Shown here piece by piece: positions 33,551 to 45,089 of a stretch of 64,000 bases of DNA; positions within the stretch are counted from its first letter, which is position 1, and each line of letters begins with the position of its first letter. Source of the DNA: Ascochyta rabiei. Taxonomy: Eukaryota; Ascomycota; Dothideomycetes; Pleosporales; Didymellaceae. The stretch spans positions 124,001-188,000 of the forward strand of contig NC_082426.1 of assembly GCF_004011695.2 (NCBI RefSeq). The letters are read 5' to 3'. Position numbers and translations under genes: made by a program. A model generated the notes under the pieces. That model saw nothing but the letters and a program-made list of their open reading frames with translations, ran no database searches and was not told the origin of the DNA.

Positions 33551-34370
33551 TCACCCTCTCAATCTCAAAACCTCACACCACATCCTGACCGCAGCCTCTT
33601 CCTCTTCCCCTAACCCACGCCCCTTGGGCACCATGAGCACCGCCTTCACCTCACTCCTCCCCAGATCCCTTCCCTCCTTGAGCTTCTCCCAGAACTCGCG
33701 TATAGTAGCTTGCGCAAATCCAAAGTCCACCTCGTCCTCCTCAGCAGCAGCGCCGTGTGCAGCGCCATTCCCTTCCGCAACGCCCTCCTCGATCCCGGCA
33801 ACTGTGCTGATGCACACGAGCACCCCCGGGCTGCTGACTCCGCCACTCTGCCCCTCCCTCAGCGCGCGCAGCTCGCCAATCTGCACGGTGAAGAGACCGC
33901 CGGCATACGTGGCGCCGTTCTGGACACTCAGCGTGTGTCGCGGGCTCCAGAGGGCGGCGAGCTGGTTGCGCAGCAGCAGCGCCTGTGCCTCGCTCTGCTG
34001 GGCGGGTAGGGCTGCGACGGTGCCGGGGCCTCTGGATGGCGGCGGCGCGAGGTGTACGTATGCGCGGTTCTGGCTGAGCGACGACAGCGTCAGGAAGTGC
34101 TGGTATGTGTGTGCGTAGGACGGGGTGTCAGAGGATGGGTCGGAGCGCGGTGGAGTGTCGCGGAAGAGGCGGTAGGTGAGCGACCATGGGGTGGTGCGGG
34201 AGAGGGTGTGGAAGGCGGATTCGAGGGCGGGGATCAGAGCGTTCAAGGTGGTGGAGGAGTCGGCGGGTGAGTTGGTTGAGGTGGGGATGAAGTAGAGCCT
34301 GGGAGAGTCAGCAATGCTTGGATCTGTTTGCTGGCTTCATCGACTGCACTACACACCCGCTGTACTTCAT
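33551..34370 (-). CDS. MED20: Mediator complex subunit 20
   Basis: Head-module subunit of Mediator, linking activators to RNA polymerase II. Two exons on minus: 34370-34357 (14 nt) and 34298-33551; 253 aa. The small first exon gives MKYSG and joins to LYFIPTSTNSPADSSTTLNA, matching the family N terminus (short leader then G-[LV]-Y-F-[IV]-P). The 58-nt intron has GTGTGT, GCTGAC and TCCCAG. Later blocks: LESAFHTLSRTTPWSLTYRLFRD, LSQNRAYVHLAPP, FLTLSSLSQ, and C-terminal FGFAQATIREFWEKLKEGRDLGRSEVKAVLM. An alternative start farther upstream (ATG at 34461 region) would give a different leader; the chosen one fits best. Confidence 0.8.
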
Positions 34371-34874
34371 CGTTGCGACTGGATAGCGTGACAGCCGTGA
34401 CTGCCGTGACTGCCGTGACTGCCGTGACAGTCTTGCGGCTCACGCAAGAGCTCCAATGTCCATGGCGCCGGATCAGATCGGCTACAAGCTACCCCTGCTA
34501 GCGTTCGCTAAGCTCAGCCGGGACCCTGGATGGACGCGACGCATTCAATCACAACGTCAAGAAAGCCAAGCCCTCCACTCTGGGACGTCCGAGGGCATCG
34601 CTGGGCCCGCAACGGGGCATGGCGCCCCTTCTCGTCATCAATCCAATTCTTCTCTCTGCCTCCGTGTTGCTGCATTGATTTTTCTGTACGCTCCGCGTTC
34701 CCTCCCACTAGTGACATCATTGTCTTGTTATCCGCTCGTTGTAAATAGCTGCTCCGTTGGCCTTGACCAGTATCCATTCATTTCAAGGCATCCTGTTCGG
34801 TCTCCTGAGACACTTCCCTCGTTCTCGCTCATGTTCCAGATGATTTGGACACTCTGAACTTTGCATCGGCCGCT
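34371..34874. promoter_or_regulatory. Divergent promoter of MED20 and the GH47 gene
   Basis: 504 bp between divergent starts. Includes the 9-bp repeat at 34388-34430 right upstream of MED20. Confidence 0.4.
34388..34430. repeat. 9-bp repeat (GTGACTGCC), nearly five copies
   Basis: Units at 34388, 34397, 34406, 34415 and a partial at 34424, only 18 bp upstream of the MED20 ATG, so in its 5'UTR or promoter. Confidence 0.95.
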
Positions 34875-36807
34875 ATGAGCCCTATAATCCGACGGATTGC
34901 TGTCCTATGCATAGCCACTACCCTCCTCTACCTTGCCTTTCGCCAACTCACACTCAGCGCCCACTTTCCCATACCGACCCTCACGTCCTCGAATCGAGTC
35001 AAGGGACCGGTAGCATGGAAGGACATACCACTCAAGTACCCGATCGCCTCTACGATCGCACTGCCGACCGGCACACCCTCCGCTATTCCCCGCATACAGC
35101 ATGACTTCGGCGTCGACACCCAGCACAACAAAGCGGAAAGGCTACATAGACAGGCTGCCGTGAAAGAAGCGTTCTTGCACTCCTGGAACGGATACAAGAA
35201 GCACGCGTGGTTGCAAGACGAGGTCACTCCGGTAACAGGAGGTTATACCAATGGCTTTGGCCAGCGCGGCGCAACGCTTGTCGATACGCTGGACACTCTG
35301 GCTATCATGGGTCTAGATGAGGAGTTTGAGGCAGCTGTAAAGGCTGTCAGGAGCATCGACTTCACCACAAGTGCCACTCCTCGTCTGAATGTTTTCGAGA
35401 CCACGATACGATATTTGGGAGGACTGCTGAGCGCGTACGATGTAAGCGAGGCAAAGCACGGCGTTCTCCTGGACAAGGCTACAGAGCTGGGTGATATGCT
35501 GTATGCTGCCTTTGACACCTCGAATCGCATGCCCATTGGCCGCTGGGATTGGGAAAAGTGCGTTTTATCCTGTAATCCACCTGAGCTCTACTAATCGAGA
35601 CCAGCGCCGCTCTACGCATGTACCAAGAAGCAGATGGCCAAGGACTCAGTGCTGAGCTAGGCTCGTTGACTCTCGAATTCACACGTCTTACACAGCTTAC
35701 AGGAGATGCAAAATACTACGACGCCGTAGCGCGCATAACCGCTTTGCTGTCCAAGCACCAGGACCGCACCCAGATCCCTGGTCTCTTCCCAATCCGTGTC
35801 AGCCCTGCACGCGAAGACTTCTTGCAAGATAAGACATTCACCATGGGCGGCATGTCCGACTCGCTGTACGAGTATCTTCCGAAACAACATCTCCTCCTGA
35901 ACGGCCTCGACCCCCAATACCAAAATCTCTACTCGAACGCTATCAGAGAAGCGAAGCAACACCTCTTTTTTCGGCCTCTCAATCCGCAGAATGCTGATAT
36001 CCTGATGTCTGGATCAGCTCACATCAACAGCCTTGGCAGTACCAAACTTATCCCCGAGGGCCAGCACCTCGCGTGTTTCACGGGCGGCATGGTCGCACTT
36101 GCTGCCAAAATCTTCAACCGCACAGACGAGCTAGCCACAGCGCGAAAGTTGGTTGATGGATGTGTGTGGGCGTATGACAGCATGCCGACGGGGATCATGC
36201 CGGAGCGCTTCACCCTAATTCCATGTTATGGGGAAGAAGACTGCACATGGCGGACCGAGAAGTGGAACGAAGCCGTCAAAGCGGCAGGCTTCGGCGAATA
36301 TGTGAGGGAACTGGACGCAGCAGATATCATCAAGGAAGACAGTCTGGCGCCAGGCTTCGCAAGAATCAGTGATAGGCGATTTCTCCTCCGGTGCGCTCCC
36401 CTTTCCTGCCCACCCCTATATCATACACTGACTTTTATTGCGGATAGACCCGAGGCCATCGAATCCGTCTTCATCCTATACCGCATAACCGGCGACCCCA
36501 CGCTGGCGGACACAGCATGGCGCATGTTCGAAGCAATCAACAACGCAACCATGGCCGAGTTCGCACACTCGGCCATCGCAGACGTGACGGTGCCCAACGA
36601 GCAAGAGAGCCAGAAGTTAGACCAGTGCGAGAGCTTCTGGATGGCCGAGACGCTCAAGTACTTCTATCTCATCTTCAGCGAACCTGACCTGATTAGCTTG
36701 GACGATTATGTATTGTAAGTGTTAGCAAGGGCAGGGCTTTGGGGGAGATGCTAACGCTGAGTAGAAACACCGAGGCACATCCGCTGCGCAGGCCGCTGGC
36801 GACTTGA
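34875..36807 (+). CDS. Class I alpha-1,2-mannosidase (glycoside hydrolase family 47)
   Basis: Trims alpha-1,2-mannose from N-glycans in the ER or Golgi. Four exons: 34875-35557, 35605-36390, 36448-36714, 36765-36807; 592 aa. A type II signal anchor is at residues 5-27 (IRRIAVLCIATTLLYLAFRQLTL). Catalytic-domain blocks: HSWNGYKKHAWLQDEVTPVTGG, ATLVDTLDTLAIMGL, FETTIRYLGGLLSAYD, LTLEFTRLTQLTGD, FTMGGMSDSLYEYLPK, HLACFTGGMVAL, LRPEAIESVFILYRITGD and QSQKLDQCESFWMAETLKYFYLIFS-type end, with the terminal LNTEAHPLRR carrying the calcium-site Thr. The last exon of 43 nt is required for that motif. Which GH47 subgroup cannot be settled here. Confidence 0.92.
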
Positions 36808-37431
36808 AAGCGGAACACTGATATGACCTTGGCCCGTGCAGGGAGAGGGATACATAGAACACCCCCTCATCTTTGAAGTTTGGGCAGAGACAGTGTGCTA
36901 CGTCGATCATGTAGATATTTCGCTACGCTACGCCGACATCTAGGTAGCGAACATACAGACCGAACCAAACGCCTGATCACTCGACCCAGTTCCCGGCTGC
37001 GACTGATCACTCCGCTTAATTGGCTTCCCCCCATGCCAGTCCTGCACAGGACCTGTTCTTTGCCACCAGAACAAGCTTCTGTGCCTTGTTTTTGGAATCT
37101 ACCGCTGGTGACTGCGCTCTTTGCATGTCAGCGAAGGCGCGGCTCTCGTCCGAACGTGAAAGTCGGATATAAGCAATCGCCTTGAGAGATAATCTATCAT
37201 CCGCCACACACTTCTACAGGTAATAAAAGCAACAGCTAGGGACAAGCAGACTGCCTGTTTCCTTGCATCTAAAACCAACACTGCATGCGGACCTCAAAGC
37301 CATTGCCGATTTCATATGCTGCCTTGCTTGCGGCGAAGTCCTGGCCAGGTCTTTCCTACAGTCGCAAACTCAGCAAGCATCTCCTAGTTACATCTCTATG
37401 AATTTAAGACTCAAATTAGACTCGCAAATAT
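36808..37431. other. Intergenic, no gene seen
   Basis: 624 bp between the GH47 gene and the broken HET gene. Short ORFs lack features. Confidence 0.4.
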
Positions 37432-39200
37432 GACTCGTTGTGCTGTTACCAGGCAAGGGAGCTGATCCCATTAATTGCAACATTGAGCATGTCAGCCCAC
37501 AGCAAAATCTGAACTACAGTGCGGTCTCTTACGCATGGGCTACTGAATATGGCAATGCGCAACAGTCAGAGCAAGTCACGGTAGATGGGAAGATACTGCG
37601 TCACCAAGAACTGCCGTGCAGCTCTGCGACGGCTGCGACAACCTTACAAACGCCGAAAGATATGGATAAACTCTATTTGCATTGACCAAACCAATGTGCG
37701 AGAGCGTAACCATCAGGTGGGACTGATGGAGGATATCTATAAGATGGCTTCAGCAGTGCACATGTGTATACACGACCCGCAAAACAGCTACACTGAGTGC
37801 ATGGCATGGATTGTTCGGGGACATGATCACAGTGCAATCGTATCTGAACAGCTCAAAGTATTCCTATCCCTGAGGTACTTCAGCCGCAATTGGGTCATTC
37901 AAGAAGTCGCTCTTGCTCAGTAGGTGATCTTGGCAGTCAACGAGGATAGTGTCGTACTCCATCACAGTACGCTTTCAATCATATACCGAGAGTGTCGTCG
38001 ATTGGATATCAAGGTTCCTGAACCACTGGAATGATTGCATCAAGACACTCCGTAGCGACTTTGATCTCATACCTAAGAGTCTCTCATGAAGCCTCCACGA
38101 CAGATCCTCGAGACAATATCTATGCCATTCTTAGCCTCCTTGAGCCCTCAGTCAGGCAGCTAAGCCCAGTCGATTACTCGTTAAATGTGGAGCAAGTCGT
38201 GTCTGATGCAATCATGGCTTGCATCACAATCTCACAAAATCTGGCCATTCTCTCGCTCGTCCGATCGTCGGGCACTTGCGGTGATCCTGCGCTTAACTTC
38301 AGTATGGAAAGCTTCGGATTGTTCCTGTCGGCACCCTTACCAGCCGGCATGCCACCACAACTTCTAAACAATCAGCATGGACCTTTTGTATCACAAACAT
38401 GCGTGGAAGACTTCGCGTGCAGCGAGATTGTGAAAGACGCATCGAGCTTGCGTCGATCGTTTGTCGTTGGAAAATTACACACAGTTGCTGGTGTACACTT
38501 CCTGATTCTACATCTCAGAGCCCGGACACACCTTGTCGACATCCTGATTGAGTCCACAGATCTCTCGGTAAGGTATTGCGCTGAGGAATTTCTTGATTCC
38601 ACTCTAAATGAAGAGATCGATCCGGCTACAGCCCGGGTATCGACCGTCTTGTACGAGACCCGTAATTGGGCAGTCAGCCGGCTTCATCGACTTACGACGC
38701 TTGCATGGGAGAAATGTGAATACAAATTTGAGAAATTGAAGAACAATTGGATGAGCGGTGGTGGTCTTAACGCGTCCATTGAAGATATTTTGCAAGTCAC
38801 ACAGTGGGAGACTTGTATAGATATCAAGTCTTCCATGGAGTCGGGTTTTGCATCGGACAAGAGCAGAGACAACATTTCACAACTCCCGCAAGTAACTCCT
38901 CCAACGCTCCAAAAGACCAGTTGGTGCTCTCCAATCAACCGTATCTTTTACACGAGTTACAGAATCGGATTCACCTCAGTCGATTGTTTGCCAGGCGATG
39001 TTGTGTACGTTATAGACCGTGTGCGGTACTCACTCACGTTGCGCGAAACTAGTCCCAACAAGCTCGGAATCATTGGGATCTGCTATTTTTGGGCGGCTTT
39101 GGAACTGAATTACTGGAATCTGGGTTCGCACAAAGGGCATTGCGCAGATCGACTGGTCGATATGGGCGCCGAACAAACCAGCACTATCAGTAACTTTTGA
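37432..39200 (+). pseudogene. Decayed heterokaryon-incompatibility (HET) domain gene
   Basis: HET-domain proteins trigger incompatibility or cell death in filamentous fungi. The HET block is clear but split over frames. The first part (NLNYSAVSYAWATEYG) is read in one frame. The next (VTKNCRAALRRLRQPYKRRK, IWINSICIDQTNVRERNHQ, YFSRNWVIQEVALAQ) needs a one-base shift near 37600. A TAG then follows at 37921-37923, and a third frame resumes about 38031 (STTDPRDNIYAILSLL) as a 389-codon open tail ending with CLPGDVVYVIDRVRYSL. An in-frame TGA at 37431-37433 cuts off any N terminus, with no ATG before the motif. Splicing does not repair these breaks in any way I could see. Sequencing error is a minor alternative. 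Confidence 0.75.
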
Positions 39201-39921
39201 AGCTTTTGGGGCACTTGATATACCAGCGGTGGATTTATCCTGGCAGGGGAATAGTTTGATGTCACCTCGGTATCCAGTTCTGACAGTGACAATTTCGTCA
39301 ACGCTACCGCGATGTCTCATCTCTTTTTCCAGTTTCAGGAGCGAACATGGCGGTTAGAGCCGGACTCTGATTAGGAGTTTGCACAGCCAGAACTGGCAAA
39401 TGTGTGGCCATATCACCACGTTCCAGCTTCTTCATAATCACATTCCACAAATCGTCCTCGCTCAAGTATGACGCCGTGGGCTTACCATCAGTGACTGCTA
39501 CAGTCAATCAGACAGGCCAGACAGTAGCCTTCTAGTGTTATAGGAGACCTCAATGATGTCAGTGTAAATCCATATGTGCCAGTTCTTACAGAAAACATTA
39601 ATCTACCATGTTCTTGCCGTCCATCAAGGCTGCATTGATTAGTAACAAATCTGCAAGCAGCAGGCTAATATTTCTCATCATTGAACAGTTATTTACAAAC
39701 ATCATATCTATCGATGTGTCTTTTTCGTTTCAAATCGCGAAGATTGCGCTCAGAACTGGCACACTAGGTTGCAGAACGTTTATTTATTACTTTCGAGATA
39801 GCAAGACAATGAGATCGCGTCCTGACATCCAACGTCGCCAAGGGATAGCCTGACACGCAGGTTGAGACTCAGAAAGCCCAATCAATCTAATCAGATGGCA
39901 TTTCTATTCTTCAAACCTACC
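39201..39921. other. Intergenic, A/T-rich
   Basis: 721 bp between convergent genes; an open minus frame at 39304-39507 lacks an ATG and any family motif. Confidence 0.4.
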
Positions 39922-42176
39922 TCAGGAATTGACAGCGTATTTTCTCCATTTCCCCAGAGATCGCGGCATCGTCTGTCGCTTCTTGTCTCCACGGCAAGGC
40001 TGTGGCTTCTCCAGACGGGTGTCCAAGAAAACCACCGGCTCGCAAACCTCAGGCAGCGAGTCGAGCATATCCGACCTAACCGTCCATTTTCCTTCGCCGT
40101 CCACTGCATACGGCTCTTGGACGATCCAATCCCGCCACTTTTGGAAAACCTGTAGGACTTTCGCCTCGCTGATCTCAAACCACTCGATGTGCGTCTTGCT
40201 GCACCCTTCACATGCGCGCTTCTTGCGGTAGTTAACCAGTTCTATGTGCATGAGTGCCTCGATACGGCGGACGTGCGGAACTTTGAGGAGCTTGCCGTCG
40301 CGTGAAGATTGGTGGTAGTAGTGTGTGGTTTTGCACTGGCGATTCCACTCTTTCAGTCGCCGCTCGAGATCGTTAGTCCGACCCACTTTGACCATGCCGA
40401 AGATTTTCTTGTCCCAAAAGATGTACATGAAACCGTCCTCTTTGTCGGACTTTTTGAGTGGCTTCTCTATCTTGGACCGTAGAGCTTTGGCTATCTTGAG
40501 GTCACTGCTTGGTTCTGCTTGGAAGGATTTAAACTTTGAAGAAAAATTGGGTGTAGCGGTGCTAACCTTGGGTTTGGTATGGTTCGTTGTGAACGACACT
40601 GTAGACGCCTTGCTGGTTGAGGAGGCTGGTGCAAGTAGAGGCAGGTCGCACTTCGTAATGACTCTCAACCACTCGTGGAGGGTCTGCAGATTATCGGCCG
40701 ATACTCTTTGAAGGGCATATGTCAGGTCGAGCAGCACATGCATGCTTGGTCTGTTCCATCTATTCCATTTGATGTTTGTGGAAGACTCTGCCAAGTTCCG
40801 GTGTTGAGTACACACCACTTGTGCAAGCAGCTTTCTGATATGTGTCGCAACAGACACATAGTCGAACCTGGCGATGTACTTCGAAATAGCTTCTATGTTT
40901 TCGCTGACGCCACTTGAGGATATCTGGATGGTTTTGTGGCCGCATCGAGATTTATTCTTCACATTAGAGGCCACGCACCGGCGCCGGTTCTCGCCAATCC
41001 TAGTATGTACATCGAAAATTATGATGCAATCCAATGCAAATTTGAGGATTTCCACGGACATGAGGGGTTTCAGGACATTGGCGGCTTTGGGCGTCGTTTT
41101 AGCAGTCTCGACCGTACTTTGCGAGGTTGCCCCCATGATCTTCAAATTTCGGTATTTTGTGTCTCGAGAACTCGCCTCAAGAGCTGTGGAGGATCCATTT
41201 GAGGTTTCGAAGCTGAAGTCCACGGGAGTTCGCACGATGTTTCGACTCTTTGCTGGAGGTATCGCGTCAGTGTAGCCAGGTATATCAATCAGCATTTTTG
41301 ACCTACGACTTTGGCTCTTGGGTTGCAGCTCAAAGAAAAACCGTGTCAAACCCATTGCATCTGTCTCTGATGCTGGATCCTTGACCTCGGTGACTCGGAC
41401 GCCAGGTTTCGCCACTTTTGTGACAGCTTTACGCCTGACACTCGCTGAGAAGACGTTCTCATCTGCACATTTCTTGATATCTGGAGTCGCAGGAGTTCCT
41501 GTTAGGCTAACGATACTCTCAACGTGGAGATCCTTCTTGCTTTCTTCGAGAGTCACACCATCCGTATCGTCCGAGATCGTCTTGGATTTGTAACACGGGT
41601 TGTCACGAAGCCCATATGCTTTGTTGCTATCAACTGCAAGTCGATGTGAGTAGATCTTCAACAATTGACTGTATACTTTGAGTTACTGCATTCTTGTAGC
41701 ATTGCTTGAAAACCCCTGATCTCTGCATTGGGTTCGTTCTCCGCATAATGCGACCCAACTGCTTCACTGTTTTCCTTACTGACACCCGTAACGAGAGGAC
41801 TCGATTGCGTAAGCTCGGTGGTACGTTGGTCTGTCTTCGAGAATTCTTTTGAGCTCACGGGTGATGTTAAGGGGGTCAGAGGGTCAATGTCGATTTGGTT
41901 AGATTGTCACACTGGTGTTTGTGGTGGGTCCCACACAGAATTGCCTGTGCTTGGAGAAGATAGAGTGGAAGCCGAGCTCGATGGTGGTAACAGGAGTGGT
42001 GTTCCTGGGTCCGAATTGTGTTTTCTGGAAGATGAAAGCGTACTGCCGTTGATGCTATAAACACTGACAAGTGTGAGCTCTGTATTGTACTCTTCATCAA
42101 TTCCATAAAGATCATCGATCTCTTTGCTGAAGATCTCGAGGTGATGGTTGCTTATAGTCGAGACTTGGGATGTCAT
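39922..42176 (-). CDS. T5orf172 (GIY-YIG-like) domain protein with an in-frame stop in its 5' part
   Basis: Fungal protein with a C-terminal T5orf172/DUF1766-type domain, a GIY-YIG-nuclease relative: GFMYIFWDKKIFGMVKVGRT, NDLERRLKEWNRQC, HVRRIEALMHIELVNYRKKRACEGC and HIEWFEISE. Exons on minus: 42176-41687 and 41633-39922, with a 54-nt intron (GTAACTC..CTTGCAG). A TGA at 41909-41907 interrupts the first exon, while the same frame continues as plausible Ser/Thr/Pro coding sequence on both sides. Either a weak 78-nt intron (41912-41835, GTGTGA..CGAAG) removes it, or the gene is damaged and translation could only start at a later ATG. About 700 aa if spliced. The N-terminal half is disordered-looking. 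The biological role of the family in fungi is unclear to me. Confidence 0.65.
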
Positions 42177-44004
42177 AATGATGGCTTATTGAGAGGCTTA
42201 AGAAATGATTGAAATAAGGTTGGAATGTATATCAAGTGGTGATGGAAGGGTAGGTATGGCTGCTGCTCGATCACTGCAGCTGCGGCATCCAGAAGTTTAA
42301 GTGCTTCGCACTCATGCTTGCTGGAACTACAACATGTAATCTCGCGGCATTCTGAAGCAAGGCAAAGCTCGCATGTCCCGTCACAATCACCATCGCCTGC
42401 ATCAAAGTAGATTTCGAGGTGCTCCGGTCAGCGCATGTTTCAAGATGGGGCGTTAAAGGTTGCAAGGCTGCGAGGCTGCGACGAACCATTGCCCCTGACA
42501 AGAGGCGGGAACCGACCCAACATCTGGGCTGGATGTTTGTTTTGGGAAATTCCAAGGTGTTGGGACGACAGGGTTAGCATGTGATGTGCCGCCAGGCCGC
42601 ATATACCACCTGTTAGGGTCCGATGATGCTGTGGTAGCCACCAACTGATTTTCAGGCACTGAAACACCAGCTCCTAGTCACGAAATGTGAATTTGGCGAG
42701 TCGAAATTGTATAGTTACAATATTGGTACAGTTTCGGTTGACTTGATCGCTTAGCTGCCCTAATCGGAGCTCTAGGCGAACGACTGATTAGACTTGGTAG
42801 TTCTTAAGACGCAAAAATCACATCCGTCTTCTTCGGCCCGAGATGTGCTTCAGGAGGGGTATGTTGCATCTCGGTTCTGGGAGAAGCGGGTTGGGAAGGC
42901 GAAGGATGCAGTGATGCGGCGAAGCGAGCTTACGCTGGTCCAAGCACATCCTCCATACTGCAGTCTTTAATGAACGATATCACCTATCTCATCAGCGAGT
43001 GCAGTTATGTAGTATATACACCGACGGAGGAGTGCTTCGCGTCGGCATTTCGGCCTTACCTGGACACTTGTTTCACCATACATGCGTCAAGATACAAGCG
43101 AACCCTACTGACATAGGCAGATAGCAGTGAGCCTGGAACAGTTCACACGAACAAGGATCTAAGCGCCCGAAGCTGTGTGGCTCGTATATCGTATTCATTC
43201 ACCAACGGGTACATCAATCTGAGGGATTGCGTTTGAGGTGTACTTGCATGGAGTGAAGCAGTCCAGAAGCTCCAGCGAAGCCCTACTCTCTAGAGCGGGA
43301 AGAAAGATCGCAACTACTCCTCATGTCTTTGAGACTATCTTGGATGCTACAGATAACTATGGGCACGTTAGGTAGATTACACTGTAACCTAAACGTACTC
43401 CACCTTGCTGTCAAAGGCTAAACAACTTGCATGCAGTTACTGTAAACCAGGTAAAGGACAGCGGCAGTCTGGAAGCAAGTAACGAGAAGTACCCAATCGG
43501 CAGCTCGTCCTACCCTATAACTCAGAGTCAAAAACGCCCGCTTAGCAGAACCGAAGATCGGAAGAAGCCCAAGGTCGATAGAGAGCAATGAGTTGGAATT
43601 CTGCTCTTCGCCCGCTGGCGCTGCAACCCTGTCCGTATTCGTTGTGGTCGTCGCTCGAACAACATCCCTTGAGACCACCAGTGGACTGCCGCAAGCATCT
43701 ACTCCTAACCGTGCCAGCAGAGCCGGATGTATATCTTGTTCGAGCGCGTCCTTTTTTGAGATGTTGGAAAGCTAGTGCCGTGGTAGTTTCGAAGACGTCA
43801 ACCAATATGACACAGCTTGAGGGCAACTCATGAACGAGTTTGTTTACTGCAGTCCTGGCACTTTGAAAAGGTTCGGGCGACGAGCAGTGCAAAGCTTTGC
43901 ACCTCTGTCATGATCATAGTCTGTGTCTCTTCGTAATGTCAAGCTTTTTGGTATCATATCTTCTCCCCTCCATCAAGTTCCAACCCAGGCCTTCCTGGTC
44001 GTCG
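42177..44004. other. 1.8-kb gap without supported genes
   Basis: Several short ORFs on both strands (for example 43542-43892 minus, 116 codons) have no ATG-anchored, family-like sequence. No repeats or RNA genes recognised. Confidence 0.4.
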
Positions 44005-44708
44005 TTACTTGCTCAACCCGTCCAGTGTCACCCTGGTCCCCTCAACAATCAATCCATGCTCCACCTTATGCATCCTCGCCTCCAGCTCTTCCAGACTCTC
44101 ATTCTCCCTCAACTCAACCTCCCTTGTGACGATGGCCGCACCAGCATCCACCTCAGCAATGACCTCGTGGATCATAATTCCCGTCCGCTTCAATCCCTCC
44201 TCCCTCCCAGCCGTCCACGCACGCTCAATCGCCCCTGCCCCGGCGAATTCGCCTGGCAGCGCAGGGTGCAGATTGATGATCTTGATCCCCGCTTCTGCGA
44301 TGGGATTCAGGAAGCGCGGAGTCACAATGTGCATCCAGCCTGCACAGACAATCAGGTCCGGGCGGGGACTGAGCTGTAGTATGATTTTGGCGAGGTCGGC
44401 GTCGTATGCTGCGCGGGCTTCGATCAGGCCCTCGGGCGTCTTGGGGTGCGAGTTCTTGTAGGGCACAAGGTTGTGGTATGTTGTTTCTATCCCGGCCTTG
44501 TGGGCGCGCTCGAGACCGAACGCTGCTTTGCGGCTGCTTGGTGTCAATTCGAGACTTTAATTGCAATGTCAGGACGTCTTTACTTCGAGATGACATGGCT
44601 GATCTTTGTGTTTGGGAGCGCGTCGGTGCCGCATGCGTCGATGAGGGCTTGGAGGTTCGAGCCGTTGCCCGAAATCAAGACGGCGAGGTTGCGTGGTGCT
44701 TCTGCCAT
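44005..44708 (-). CDS. ADE8: Phosphoribosylglycinamide formyltransferase (GAR transformylase)
   Basis: Transfers a formyl group from 10-formyl-THF to GAR in step 3 of de novo purine synthesis. Exons on minus: 44708-44584 and 44533-44005; 217 aa, 50-nt intron, phase 2. N terminus NLAVLISGNGSNLQALIDA is the GAR-binding P-loop. The join gives KISHVISNRKAAFGLERA. The catalytic region shows IIN-LHPALPGEFAGAGAIE (Asn and His of the active site), the folate loop, and EVIAEVDAGAAIVTREV with the catalytic Asp. Length matches monofunctional fungal enzymes. An upstream-overlapping ORF in another frame is a shadow. Confidence 0.93.
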
Positions 44709-45089
44709 GGTGGTGGTCTCTGTGGAAAGGCAGCTTATGTGAAGCAGCTCATGCAATTGACTTATGGAAGCAAGGACGTCAGTTGAGGCTCTGCGGCCTA
44801 AATTTTGGAGGACGTGGGGTAAAGCTAGCAGTACCCCGCGCGCGATCTCGGAGATCCAGATTCATGGTCCCAGTCCGCAGTCCTCATTTCGTGCCAGTGA
44901 CCGACAGATTCTAAAACGAAGACACAATACAATCCAAATACAGATCCGATTCGATGACGAGTGGTGATTGCTATGTATTGAAAATGCCCAAGCTGTGCAG
45001 TCTTGCTCAAAAGCGCCCAGCAAGCAACCAGATGGTATCGATGCCCCATTCAACGCCCTGTACGCCCGGTATGCATTTTAATTTCTCGC
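44709..45089. other. Intergenic, ADE8 upstream and HAT1 downstream flank
   Basis: 381 bp; ADE8 promoter. Nothing else recognised. Confidence 0.4.

Noticed and set aside
37921..38031. Intron that might rescue the HET gene
   Set aside because: GT and AG dinucleotides exist but no combination restores both the downstream frame and motif spacing while also explaining the earlier shift near 37600.
43542..43892. 116-codon minus ORF in the 42-44 kb gap
   Set aside because: Looks like chance open frame: no ATG-anchored domain, mixed low-complexity composition and no splice partner.
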